In this document: piece by piece, positions 10,055 to 22,691 of the stretch
How positions within the stretch are numbered: the stretch's first letter is position 1
Layout: the number at the start of each line of letters is the position of its first letter
Origin: Calcarisporiella thermophila CBS 279.70
Lineage: Eukaryota > Calcarisporiellomycota
Reading direction: 5' to 3'
NCBI RefSeq assembly: GCF_041956535.1
Contig: NW_027192196.1
Span: forward strand, 737,823-801,822
Length of the DNA: 64,000 nt
The notes under the pieces: model-generated
Database searches by the model: none
What the model was told of the DNA's origin: nothing
Seen by the model: the letters and a program-made list of their open reading frames with translations, nothing else
Translations under genes and position numbers: made by a program

Positions 10055-11802
10055 TCAAGCTGTTTTGAAAGGAGCAAAGGCCTTTCTAAAAGTGGCAGGA
10101 CCGGTCCATACACCTCTAAGAAGCCCTTGCCAGTAAATCTCGGGAATGATCTATACAAAACCAATTATGTCAGCAAAATGTATAGTGATCATGGTTTGTC
10201 ATTAATTTTTTCAATTTCACCTCCTTATTTAACCACATCATAGATTCCCTCTCCTTGCTCTGGTCAATAGGGAAGGTCTCAAGCGGCTTGCCATCGAATC
10301 CGGAAAACTCTGCTAAAATTAGCTTATCCGTCCCAACAATCAATGGGCATGATGTATACCCATCGTATCCTTCTGCTTCAGTTACAGGAGCTTTTCCTTC
10401 CAATGCTGCAATTAATCCCTTCTTTAACACTAGCGATTGTGCTGCAATAGCAGCGGCTGTTTTTGAAGTGGGCACAGAAGTGCAATCACCAAGTGCAAAC
10501 ACATTTTTAAATCGGTTATGCCGCAGGGTGAACTGATTAACATCGACCCATCCTGCAGAGTTTGCTAGTGAGGAAGCGGCAATCCACGAAGGAGGTCCCA
10601 TTGGTGGAGTGACATGCAATAAATCATAGTTGTAGGTGACAGTTGAGCCGTTGTTGTCACCGCCAATTTGTTTAAATGTTGCCACTTTGTTAGAGGCATC
10701 GATCTCGGTGAGCTCGTGGAAATAGTTCACTTGAATATCGCGTGACTTGGCGATACGTAGTAGCTCCTTTCCATAGTGGTCTATTCCAAAGATCTTTCCT
10801 AGTGAAGTGTTATAGATGACTTTCGATTTCTCGCGCACGCCATTTTTCCGAATCCAATCTTCTGCAAGGAATACTATCTTGACCGGTGCACCCGGACACT
10901 ATAACCAAGAAGTCTGTCAATAAACGAGGTATCTTATGAGTATAGCCGCACAACAAACCTTGACAGGTGTATTGGGCATTGTAAAAATAGCATTTCCTCC
11001 ATTGAAATTTTTAATATATTCCCAAGTTTTTGTTACCGTCTCAGCAGAGTAATTGCTAGCAACTCCATCTTTTCCGATAGACTCTTTTAGCCCTTTGATC
11101 TTATCCCAGTTGATCTGTATACCAGCTGCTACTACAAGAAAGTCGTATGAAATCTGAACAGATAATAGATTAATTAACCTTATAAAATATCTAATTCTAT
11201 ATGAAAGTTCATACCTTGTTGCCATCACTCAAAGTTACACTATTATGCTCTGGCTCGGCTTGGATTACTCGGTCACGTATCCAGTTAACATTTTGTGGAA
11301 TGACCTCTGACATAGGCTTCCGTGAATCTTCAAGGGTTTTGAGGCCACCTCCTACCAAGGTCCAAAGAGGCTGGTACTGATTTACCGTCACACAAAAGAA
11401 AAAAAATACATAAGTAAATATATTTGAGCACAAATGTCGTTAAAAGGTTCATTTAAATGCAGGAGACTCTCATGGACCACGAAAAACAGTCTAAAGTGGA
11501 AATATTAGGTTATACTAATTTACTCACAAAATGTACATTGGAAGGCTCAATAAGAGCAACGGAGTTGTTTCCAAGAAGCTTCGAAATAGTTGAAGATACA
11601 GCGAGGCCACCTGTACCTCCGCCTAGTGGTCATAAGAAACAATATTAGGGAAGCCTATATACACGCAGGTGACAGGTGTCTTGTACTTGCCCACTACAAC
11701 TACTTTATACTTTTTAGTATCTTTGGTAGTCTCTGCGACAGTAGCAAGGCTACGTCTGACAAATGGTTGAAAGTGTTTGAGAGTTCGTGGAGCAGCGAGC
11801 AT
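10055..11802 (-). CDS. mitochondrial sulfide:quinone oxidoreductase
   Basis: Six exons: 11802-11691, 11622-11528, 11376-11215, 11153-10959, 10898-10221 and 10150-10055, 445 aa. The enzyme oxidises sulfide in mitochondria and passes electrons to ubiquinone. The N-terminus (MLAAPRTLKHFQPFVRRSLA) is a likely presequence, then the FAD dinucleotide fold VVVVGGGTGGLA, YQPLWTLVGGG, FLVVAAGIQINW, CPGAPVKI and YTSCPLIVG (the two conserved redox cysteines), NVFALGDCTSVPTSKTAAA (second FAD motif), and the C-terminal membrane-binding IYWQGLLRGVWTGPA. This matches eukaryotic (type II, Hmt2-like) SQR. Intron 1 (11690-11623) starts with GCAAGT, so it is a GC-AG intron: only this junction gives the GxGxxG motif in frame. 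Confidence 0.92.
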
Positions 11803-12593
11803 GATATTCGCGAAAAAATCAATTTACAATTAATTTCTAAGCAACAAAGAGAACGCGATACTTAAACTATATTCTTCTAAAATATCGCATCATCGTTCTG
11901 GGGAATTGCATAATTTTGTGGCACAGGTCTCTTCAACTGGTAGAATCCAAGTTTGATCAGACATGCTGAATTTAGAGATTGAATTTAGAGAAGAATCAAA
12001 ATATTATACGCATCTGCATATGTTTATATCTCCTTTAAAAATTCGATACCTATGGTAACATTTCTCAAAATCTTTGTTACAAGCATTCTTCAACTCATTA
12101 TCAAAATTTTATACTAATTACATACCAATATATAAGACGCCGTGCTCAATAATTTGTATGATAGAGTATATTCGACAAAAAATACCGTTAGAAATTTCAG
12201 TAATATGGATTAGATTTATCAGCCACACTTCAACTCTGATTTTTAAAACCGACATTTGAACAATGTTCAAAAATTTTTACAGTTAAAAACAGGTCCACTC
12301 CTCAGTATATTCGTGATGTGTAATGCTTCGTTGGATTAGCTAGTTACTATCACCAATTTTTCCATCGTGTTTCACACATCGTGGCACTGCTGAATCGTTG
12401 TTTATCGACTATACGAGAATCCAATTATGGCGAGAAATAAGAATTATGAGAAATTTGCCCCATTTTTTGCTCGTTAATCAAAATCAATTTTAAGAAAGAA
12501 ATATCTCTACATTGTCAATGAATCTTTTCACTTATTTCACTACCTTCTCTTCAGTAAATCATAGTTGCAAATCGGTGGACCTATTCAGGTTGT

Positions 12594-12641
12594 AGTAGTT
12601 ATACACCAAATTAAAAGCTTTTAATTTGGTGTATAACTACT
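12594..12641. repeat. 48-bp perfect palindrome, 24-bp arms, no spacer
   Basis: Arms 12594-12617 and 12618-12641 are exact reverse complements centred on AAAAGCTTTT, flanked by ACACCAAATT / AATTTGGTGT. There is no spacer. Such palindromes are unstable in many hosts, so its survival is notable. It lies about 235 bp upstream of the PPR start and may be a foldback/MITE remnant, a termination or 3'-end structure, or a cruciform regulatory site. Confidence 0.88.
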
Positions 12642-12645
12642 TCAG

Positions 12646-12668
12646 CTAACCTAATAATTTTAGGTTAG
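12646..12668. repeat. 9-bp inverted repeat next to the long palindrome
   Basis: CTAACCTAA (12646-12654) and TTAGGTTAG (12660-12668) form a stem with a 5-nt loop, five bases to the right of the 48-bp palindrome. The CTAACCTAA arm resembles a degenerate (C)TAACC telomere-like unit, but one copy is not evidence for that. Confidence 0.5.
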
Positions 12669-12876
12669 AAAAGTCTGTGTTAGCCACATCTGTGCTGCGC
12701 CATCTAATCGAACGTCACTCTTTTGTTTATTGAAACTTGAAGTAGATAAAGAAATAGGTTGATTAAAAGAATTATAAGAACTTTAAGGGCAAGCGTTCCG
12801 GGAGAGATTGTGTGGAAATCCTATAGTATTTTTACTTAATCATATTTCTGCTCGAGGCAACCAACGCGCGACTGAT

Positions 12877-15101
12877 ATGGCCGCGCGAAGTTTGTGTTGC
12901 CGATTGTTAAAAAATCTTGAGGATCCACCGCGAGGCCGAACAAAGCGAGCGCAATGCGGGAGGGCACGTTCGCTCTTAGATCCCCTCTCAATGTCTATTG
13001 GGATATCAGCAATACTTCCGCGTGATCCATCTACGTTTCTACCGGGATTTTCCACGGCGTGTCGCGCCAAACGAGTAAGTTTTCTTCCAAGTGAATCCAT
13101 CTTATTATGCTAATTGCTTATCCATAATTCAAGTTGTCGACTATTCCCGTAAGACGGAACAAGCACGCTGCTACTGTTCTAAAATGTTCATCAAATACCC
13201 ACTCACTAGCGGACTCTATTGTCACAAAGACCAAGTTTTGTTTAAAAGAAAGTACAGTTTCGAAGAAAACATCCAATAATTTAGAACAGGGAATATCAGA
13301 GTTCAAGAACAAAATCAAGCTGGATCCCCATTCTGAATGGGTTGCTGAAATCGAAAAGTTATCCCATGGACATCCGGCCGCGCTGAGCAGTAATAATACC
13401 CTATTGACGAGCAATGAATTCGGCTTAAAACATTACTCGCTTCTGTTGCGTCGACTTCGTTATAATGGTCGTTCTGGTCTTATACGAATGTTTCAGGTCC
13501 TGCGCAGTATGCGACACGCAAAACTCCAGCCTCAAAATGAGCACTACACTGAAGTTCTTCTCGAATTGGCGCGTAATGGCGAAGCGGAGCGAGCTCGCCG
13601 TTTATTTTTGCGTATGGTGAATATGGGTGTTTTACCAACATCAAGCAACTATACCTCACTTATAAACGCCTACTGGCAATGTTCAAATGTTGAGCGTGCA
13701 CAAGAGTGCTTCGATGAGATGATTTTGCGTGGATTGCGGCCAGAAGTAACTGCATATGGCATGCTTATTGATCTACATGCCAAACGCCGTAATATTCCAA
13801 AGATATTACATATACTAAAGCATATGTCATCGGTGGGGGGTGAAGCAGATATCGTTGTGGTTTCTTCTCTGGTTGAGGGATTGTGTAAGGCAGGCAAATT
13901 GCGGCAAGCTACTAAGGTAGTGGACCAAATGCGGAGTATTGGCATCAAGCCAAATCAATACGTCTATTCCATGCTTATGGATGCCCATGGTAAACGGGGC
14001 GACTTGCGAACTGCAGCCAAGTTATTGCGAGATATGAAGAGTTGCGATCATATCGAGCCTGATGCTGCAATCTATACCTCTTTGATTGTCAACCATCTCA
14101 AGTACGGCAAGTTAGGGCAAGCAACTTTTTATTATAAGAAAATGCTTCAGGCGGGTGTCGAACATGATTTGCTCTTGTTCACAGCACTCATCTATATGTG
14201 TGTTGTGAATTCAAATCTTGATGAAGGACGGCGCCTTCTACGTCAAATGCGTGATGCAGGTTATGCGCCTAACCACGTTGCATTTAATCATTTAATGCAG
14301 TCTGCTGCTAGGAATCGAGACAGAGATGCAATGCTAGCCGTATTCTATGAGCTGATTGAAGATGGCCATCGACCGAACGCGCATACATTCACAACCCTAA
14401 TCAACGCAATGCTCCAGAAACGTATTACGGAGCGTGCTGCACTCAGGCTCTTTCGAGATTTGCCTAAACTTGGAATTGAGCCGAATGAGGTTACTTATGG
14501 TGCTGTGATCGCTCGGATGATAGACGCACGGCGACATTCAATAGCTTGGCGACTCTTTTACCGAATGCGTGAGGCGGGGTTACAACCGACTGAGCGTATT
14601 TATACATCGCTGATGTCGCTTTGTATAAGTGTGGGAAATTTTCGTGGTGTCTCTAGATTGTATCACCAGTTACTTGCAGATGGACACATTCCAACCCTCT
14701 ACACATATACAACACTCATAACTGCTCACGCTAAATCTTGCAATATGGCGCAAGCACTACAGGTTTTCCGTGAAATGCTTAATAATGGTATCGCGCCCAA
14801 TGTCGTCACTTTCACTGCTCTAATACAGGGCTATGCAATCGAACGCAATCCTCGCTTAGCTCTGGCTGTGTTTCAACATATGTTACAACAAGAGATCGTG
14901 CCAAATGAGCTTACTTTTAAACATTTGTTTGATGCTTTACGTCGTGGAGGAGTGGGGCGGGATGTAGTTGAGACTTTATATATTCGACACGTGCGTGGTT
15001 TGGAGGTGATAAAGCATAAGATAATTAATCCTCTTAGAACAAAGGATTGGCCGGATGTCACTCCTCCCGAGATTTTGAAGGATATTTCTTTGTATACCTA
15101 A
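12877..15101 (+). CDS. pentatricopeptide-repeat protein, about 15 tandem PPR motifs, probably mitochondrial
   Basis: Two exons, 12877-13074 and 13134-15101 (59-nt intron, phase 0), 721 aa. The first exon starts MAARSLCCRLLKNLEDPPRG and is Arg-rich, a likely mitochondrial presequence. From about residue 160 to the end the protein is an unbroken array of about 15 helical-hairpin motifs, nearly all 35 aa (two are 36), with the P-class signature: for example HTFTTLINAML...LGIEPN, VVTFTALIQGY...IVPN, YTYTTLITAHAK...IAPN. PPR proteins bind single-stranded organelle RNA, one base per motif, for processing, stability or translation. The regularity is plant-like; fungal PPR arrays are usually more degenerate. 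I cannot name the target or an orthologue. Confidence 0.9.
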
Positions 15102-15431
15102 TATTTTTGATGCTATTTCTTGAATTGGGAATCTTCTTCTTTTCCGATGTATTTTTTCTCTTAACAATTCACTTTTTAAATCAAATTGATGCTTTATGTA
15201 AAATATATTTTTTTATTTCAAATATACATTTTGACTATTTACTTGCCCCGCCTCATAGAAAGATGTTCAATAACTACTCTTGATAAAGTATAAAAATTTT
15301 ATTATTAAAGGAAAATATAAATAAAAGCACCACGATAAACAATAGTTTTAATTAGAACTTTTTTAAGCTATATTAGTGTAAAGTATTATTATTTTATCTT
15401 TAATTCGTATTACTTATTCTCGCATTCGAGT
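15102..15431. other. convergent 3' intergenic region
   Basis: 330 bp of AT-rich sequence between the stops of the PPR gene and STT4, with AATAAA-like signals in both directions. Nothing coding is seen. Confidence 0.5.
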
Positions 15432-18400
15432 TCAATAAGGAATTCCTAAAGAATAGTGAGATTCTATCAGTAATTCTACCTGAAAATATCATTTGATTAT
15501 ATTCTTACCATTAGTGATGCGCTGGAATTCATCATATAGAACTGTTCGCCTATTTTCGTACGAATCTTTTATTCTCTCTAACATGAAATCTGCAGCCTGC
15601 CGTTCTGAGCGATCCAGTTGGAATCGTGCTCGTAATTTGCGTATTGTTTGCTCGCCTTTAAAGCACGGCAGGCCTGAGCCAAGCATGAGTACGACTGTTT
15701 GAACTATCTGTTCTGCATAAGGTCGCGCTGCCAAGTAGGATTTAACGCACAGCTCACAAAACTGGCGGTAGGCTTGTGATTCTCCACCACCACCCATAAG
15801 TTGGATCATTTCTGTAGTGAGCTTGAATGGAGAGCTTTCAAACGTGATTCCTCCAGGGGCAATGTCCAGAATGAAACCAAAATCTGTAATTAAAAGATTT
15901 GTTACGAATATCGGTTACAAAATGGCTTTCAATCTGGATTGTAAAAATATACCAATATGGATCGTATGGCCATCCTCATCTAGCATGATATTTCCATTAT
16001 GACGGTCTTTAATTGCAAGAAGATATGATATCACAGAATACGCCGATACACTCTGGATGTAGTTGTTTCTTGCCTATTTTGTATAATTTAAAGGACAAAT
16101 TAACACAGATGAATGGATATATCAAGATATAGAATTGAGGCTACTTTTTGAAAAGCGATAGAATCCAACCCTCCATACTTGATTAGGAACCAGCTGCAAA
16201 AGTAAATACAACCGTTAATTAACACGTTATACTTCATGCAAAACACCCAATCAAATAAGTACTCATAGAGATTATTAATCTTCTCACGACCGAGCATGTC
16301 TCGCGAGATAGATCTCGGGATCACGTCAATTACTCCACACTAAATTAGAGTAAAATTAGATTTAATAAATACAAACAGCATCGAAAAATTTTACCCCTGG
16401 TGCAGTGGCAACGATACGGTACGGAAACACGTACAAGTCAAGCCCCGCATCCGCGTAAATGTTCTTGAAGATAGCGATAAGCTGTAATGCGAGCACGTCT
16501 TGGCGACAGTCATCTCCCACTTTGAAAATAGCAGATTGCCACACATCGACAGTATGCTGAGTTTGCTCAGCTGGTTGTCCTTTAATGATGGCAGCTCTGA
16601 CTGCATCAGAGTCTTCTTTTGTCTTGCGTATCTTAAATGTGGCCAGGAAGGGTGCTTTAGCATGGCTCTGTAATGGTTTGCCGGATTTATAGTCTATATC
16701 AACAACAATCCCTTCTGGGTTACTCGGAAGGTAAACGCCAACGTCAACCTTGATCTTCGCCATTTCTTCGTCAATTTTAGCCTATTTACATCCATTAAAA
16801 TAGAAAATTTTGGTAAGGTATGAATATCTATGCAACGTGATTTCCATCAATATTGACCTTTTTCTCAGCTTTGCTCTTCTGAATATATGGCTTCAATTTT
16901 CCTGAAATGCCAGTGACTTCTCCAAAGAATTTGAATTCCCGTTCGTAAAAGGCTTTGGCTTCACCTGATAGCTGTCCGACAATTCGTTCGATCACCGACT
17001 CCAACTTGGGTTTGAGTGGATCTGGAATAACGGCCTCCTTGTCTGCATCGCGGAACATGTTTGCTTTCATATTCCAGATGATCTGATGAGCAAAGAGTTG
17101 TGAAATGCCAGCAGCCTCAAGAATGAACTGCTCTACATAACCAAGTTCATCATAACGCAGTGCTTGAACAAGTTGTGGAACATAAAAGAATACAATATTG
17201 ACGGAAAAATGTTCAAGAGAGCGCATCGCATACTGAAGTATTAGTGGATGATTATTATAGGCTGGCAAGAAGTAAGAGGCGGCAATGATTGGAGGCACAG
17301 GGGCCCAATAGAGTAGATACTATAATAATCAAAAGATGGGTTAGCACTAGTATTATGGAAAACTCTATGATTTAATAAGACAAAAGTTACCTTGAGGTCA
17401 ACAGATGGCTTCTTGGGTACTCCATCACCGAGGAGGAATTGCAATGCTTCTGGTAGATCCACTGCGTCCATTGGATTATTAGAAACAAGGTTTTGCAGTT
17501 CATGTCGGATTGTAGACACTTTGTAACGAGCTGCAAGTTGAATCGCAAGACGGGGTGAGACTGTCCAAGCAAAACGAACAATATGCTTCCAGTTTTCCTC
17601 TGTCATACTTCGCTCTACTTTGGATGTGAAGCCAGGAGCCACCTGAGTAGAATTAGGGGCATTCAGTGGGTTGTTCCAAACAAGCCGGCGGTTAAGCTCG
17701 CTTTCCGTAGCCAAAAGCAGAAGACGTTTTGATTGCTCATGCCAGCGCATAATCTCTTCACGTGTGAGTCCGGCAATTTTAGTGCTTTTTACCGGAGCGG
17801 TTAAAGTGCCTCGATATGTTACAATAGTATCCATAACGAGCTGATCAGCTTCAACTGCTTTGTAAAATTCATGAAGAAGCTTGATATCAGCCATCATCTT
17901 AACCTTGTTTCCTCCGTATCCCCAGCTATTTTAAAAAACAAATAGTATTCAGGAAAAAGTAAACCGGGTAGGCTTTATATCAAATACATACCTGGGAGGG
18001 AGAGCAAACCAAGAAAAGGCAGCATTGTATAATCTCGAGCGGAACATATGCTCACACAGCGCTTCAAGTCGATTCCCCTCTAATACTTTAAATCCTAGCA
18101 ATGCAAGGCGGAAGCGAGGTTGTAGCGCCAATGGATGAGTGCTCATATCTCCAGAAGCATCGAAAGTCATTTGGAGAACACGTAACACGAGGTCAACCAT
18201 ATGACGATTACGATAACGGAATGACTGGAATCGGCTTGCGAGAAATTCCATCCAGGTGAGGTGTGGTCCAAATAAAAAGTTTGCTAGTTCAATGTTTTGT
18301 TTAATTGCTTCTAGATCGGATGGACTATAGGACATCTGTTTCTCAAATGGATCTTTCCCGTTAAGGGCATCTGAGAAAAGGCCTTTTCTATGCTTCTGGG

Positions 18401-21400
18401 ACCAGGACCAGGCTGTCGCCATCTCAACCATAATACGGTCTTCAGTCTCAGGGCGTTCGACACACATCCAGTTCCAAATTGCAGTGCCAATTTTAAGTGA
18501 TTCAGGTGTAAAAAGATACACAGGAATCCAACATAAGTAGCGCAGGATCTGCTCATCAACTTTGGGTAAAGTGATAAGCACAGCAGCTGCTCGGTTCAAT
18601 GTCACATGCAGCTCCCTTGGAGAAACAACCTTGGTGCGCTGGCGTATTCCCAAGGTTAAATCCTCTAATTGTTTGCGAATAAAAGGTACTTGTTCCTCAA
18701 TTATATAGTCACTAAGGATGCGTGGGTTATTAATTGCAAGCGTGTGTTCTTATTAAAAACGAGAAATTAGCTCTTCAACTATTTAATGTATCTATGACAG
18801 ATAATATACCAGCTAATTCGTGTAGAGAAAGATAATGCTGCGTACCCGAAATCTCGCCACGGAAATGTCCTTTTGCCGTTAATGAGCTTATAAACTCAGA
18901 TGCGCCGTCAAGATTAAGACTGGAGGCTCCGGTTTTTAGGCCTATGGATATATATATATGTGTGTGTGTTTTCAATAGAAAGAGTGATTTATGTCACCTA
19001 CAAGAATTATCGTGAATCTTTGGTATAGTACGCCCAATTTCAAGTGCAATTGATCGACCCATATGAAGACTTGCTGAGTCCTGGAACGGATCATACTCAC
19101 TCAGGTAATCTTGTAGCAAACCGCTTACTGTCAAAGGAGCATGATTCATAGCTTTCAGGAGCCAGTGGCGTGTAGCATCACACAGTCGGGTTAGCATCTC
19201 ACGTCGAAAAGTATAAGAGTCACCCAAATCGAGGGTAACACCCATACGAGGTGATGTAAATTGATAACGCGGGCAATATTCGTCTGTAAGCTCCCCTTCA
19301 CAACTGCACCATAAAAGTTGTACTAGTTCCAAAAGCAGATGTACCATGTTGCGGTCACAAAGAAGCTGAGGAAATGCGCCCACAAGACGATCCACATAGC
19401 GAACAGAGAGAATGTGGATTTTGCTCAGCCGATGGCAACAACTAATAAGAAGTTGCCTAACCTCATGCTGCATATTCTCGTCTACGGCTTTGATGGTCGC
19501 TCTGCGCATAATTTCGTTCATATAAACTTTGAAAACCTAGATAGAGTAAAAGTAAGAAGCAATATCCAAATTTAGAGCACGTAAAAATACCTGATCAGCG
19601 ATGGCTTCCATGCAGTTAGTTAAGCGACTATTCGCGACTCCTTGATTGGCAAAGTATCTTAGTACAAATGAAGGGTTGCCTTGGCGTCCACGCATAGTTT
19701 CACTATGGTATACAGCAAGGAGAAACACGGTTTGCGCGAACGAGAAGGTTCGAATGTCATTGGCTTGTGCAGGAAGGAATCCTGTAAGCTGGTTACGGAA
19801 CTGCACCAGATCATGATCAGAGAATCCACGACGTAACACTGAATTATATTCAAGGTCGCTCTCAAGATAATTTGTCGCTGTTTCGAGTACAAGTGACGGT
19901 GTCTTGAGAGCAATGCCTCGCATTGCCTCACGCCAAGAGCCAACATCATTGACGAAGCCATAAAGTACGCATAAAAACCACAAATTACGGAACAGACTTG
20001 TTATTTCTTCTGTCGGGTGTTCGTGAGGGGAAAATTTGTTGTGCATCAGTAGGGAAGAAACCACGGGTAGTAATGACCCAAGTTCTTTCGTTTCAGCAGC
20101 ACGAGGTGCTCGTCCCAATTTTGAATTAGCTTGTTGCTGTATTTGCACACCCTTATCAGTGAAGAGACTTAGCAATTTAATCAGGTACTTCTGATAAAGT
20201 TCAGGACGGCTTTCGATGCGTTTTGAGAGGTCGTGGTGAGCATTGATTATCTAAATAAAAGAAATTTGAATCCTTGATGCTACTTATTTTCATCAGAAAA
20301 GATATCAAAATGTACCGCATTAGCAAGAACTTCGTCCTCATCGACTGAAGGTTCTTTAGCAATTGTAGAGAAGAGAAGGGTAATGTCCGAAAAAAGATTC
20401 TCTGGTGCAATTACAGCTAGGTCTACTAATTTTGCGAGAATAAAGGCGCCAAGCTCAGGTGACGATTGACGACGACGTTCGGCCAGCATGGAAAAAGTCG
20501 AAGCAGTCACCTGGTAAGTAATAAGGTATGTGAATTGCTGAAATTATAGACTGGAATAAAATGATGCCAATAATATCATACTTTATCATTTTTGCAGTAG
20601 CATGCAATACCAGACATGGCCGCGACCGCATTTTGACACACCTGAAGACGCTCTCCCTCTTCCTTGTTCCGATATACTGACCAGTCGTAGGCAGAAGAAG
20701 AATCTGAACGTGAAGTCACTACACTTGGGGCAGGTGCATTAGTAGCATCATTAGCAGCAGCGCCGCTCACAATCGCTATGGTGTTTTGAAGGGAATAAAG
20801 AGTAGAAAGTGCAACCTTCTCTCCAGGAAGTCCCTAATATAGATTAATTCCGCAGGTTAACGTTTACAAAATGTGGATAATCCTGCCGATAGCCAATATT
20901 TACTTTCAAGCACTGTGCTAATCGTCGAATTGCATAATCCATAATTGAGCAGTTGGTGCCGGGAACATTTACTCCTTGCTCAAAGATATCAGAAGGAGAT
21001 GTTAAGTATCGTCGCATTAGATTAAGCATATTTGTGGTAGTTTGTGGGAAGCTGCGATAGATTATATTATGTAAACGGAGTTAATAAAAAGACTTGTGAA
21101 AAAATAAAAAACGCCATACTTCAACGCAAGAACCGACGCAATATCTAAAGAAGCGGAATCAACTTTGACGTCTGGCGATGCATGTGTTCCCTGTAATCCG
21201 GAATTCACTTTACCAATTAGAGAATCGTCGATTTCACGTAGACCTATTGAGCATAATCCAGCAACGTGCTAGAGTGAACATAATTAGCTTTATAGTAAAA
21301 ATCAAAAAGTACCAAATATTATATTTTACCAAACTGCCAGCTAGTATACCCTGTATATAAAGATCAAGGGAAGTAGGCCTAGCCTCAAGCATACAAGCAT

Positions 21401-22691
21401 CGCGAACCTGCTGTATTTCATCGTGGAATCCAAGAGAAAGTACATAGAGACCGCGTAGAGCTTTTTGATGCTCTATCAATGAAATATCCGAGCCACATTG
21501 TAAAAGCATCTCAAAAAGTGCGGGGAAATTTTGAGCGACTGGATTGCTTGGATCGGTACGAGTAGTATTCATGGTGCTAGTCTGTTCACCATTATCCTCA
21601 TTAGCTATCTCCTGTTTGGAACGAGAATTTGAAGTAAGGATCTTGGCAAGCATATTACGAGCCGCCAGAAGTATATCGAGAATAATGCGATTATTGCTGA
21701 GTGGATTTCCGCTCTCCCAATATTTTGCGAGCAGACGGCGACTATACACGCTATTATCTGTGCTCTTAAGACATGAGGCAATCGACTCTTCAATATGCAA
21801 GAGAGAATCATCGTTTATGAGTTCTCGAGTATGTTCAACTAGGGAGTGAAGATGTTCGCCAAGCCAAGGGTATTCACTGTTTTGAATCGCGCGGAAGAGT
21901 CCATTTAGCGAAGGAAGGACAAAAGAGCAAACATAATCGGCTAAAAAAAAATTAAATTTTGCTTCAAATAATAATGCTATGTGGAAGACCAACACTAACC
22001 ATTTCCGCTTTTGACTAAGCTGGTGAGCCGTCCCATATATGCCCAAACCGAATCCACGATTGTACGCGAGACCTTAGAATTTTTATTCGCGATCTTGAGT
22101 AGAGATGTTGTCAAGAAGTTGGTAACTCGATCAGCAGGAGCATATTCTAAAAAATCCGAGGATTTGCTAAATTAACTTGCATGAAACTAGTATACACTAA
22201 TACTTACGTTTCCAGTTCAAATTCTCTTCAAAAGTATAGTCTGGCAAATGTTCGATATAAGCGAGTATTTTTTTAACGAGATCGTGCTGTCGATCCTCTG
22301 ATACATTCAAAGTATATTTAGCAAGCGCTTTCAGAGCATTTTCATGGCGTTTATTCTATTAGATTAGTAGAGTCGATTACGCGAGGGTTTTTTTTATTAT
22401 ATTTATTGTGACACATACCAAATTCCACAGTGATTTATCCCCATTGACGCCATTTAACCCCCCATTGGCCTCCGGTAAATAAGGCAACCGAGCAAAAAGT
22501 CGATTCAAATCCTCATCTGTTGTCCCTGCTTTTGGGTGGACAAGAAGCTCGGCAAGCTGGTCGAGAATAAGTGAATGAAGATCGAGTTCAAGGCTAAAAT
22601 CGGCACAATTTTATAACGATTAAGGTGTTGTCAATAACTATCGTTTTTTTAAGTCCAACATATATTATAAAAACTGTTACCTGTCAAGCAT
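15432..22691 (-). CDS. STT4: phosphatidylinositol 4-kinase III alpha
   Basis: A long gene with roughly 20 coding exons; I estimate about 2,000 aa (yeast Stt4 has 1,900). It makes PI4P at the plasma membrane. The C-terminal kinase domain is clear: [20 protein letters not shown] (16,540-16,480 region), [20 protein letters not shown], the catalytic-loop motif [20 protein letters not shown], then [12 protein letters not shown], and [12 protein letters not shown] with IQLMGG. Upstream exons carry the helical PIK domain ([17 protein letters not shown] and [18 protein letters not shown]) and the long alpha-solenoid. The first coding exon is only 11 nt (22691-22681: ATG CTT GAC AG). The last is 14 nt (15445-15432), restoring the conserved C-terminal GIPY. 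The frame that simply reads past 15509 instead ends with a non-conserved tail. Confidence 0.95.

Larger units (their letters stand above)
11803..12876. other. gene-poor stretch, about 1.07 kb, with palindromes
   Basis: This divergent region separates SQR (minus) from the PPR gene (plus). It has no credible coding exon. It contains the 48-bp palindrome at 12594-12641 and a 9-bp hairpin at 12646-12668, described separately. Confidence 0.5.

Noticed and set aside
10170-10220. In-frame C-terminal extension of SQR ending in HDHYTFC
   Set aside because: It reads into an intron; the spliced exon 10150-10055 gives the conserved membrane-binding C-terminus.
15489-15508. In-frame stop after NGKNIIK as the end of STT4
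   Set aside because: The kinase family ends in NGIPY; a good GTAAGA donor and a downstream 14-nt exon restore exactly that ending.
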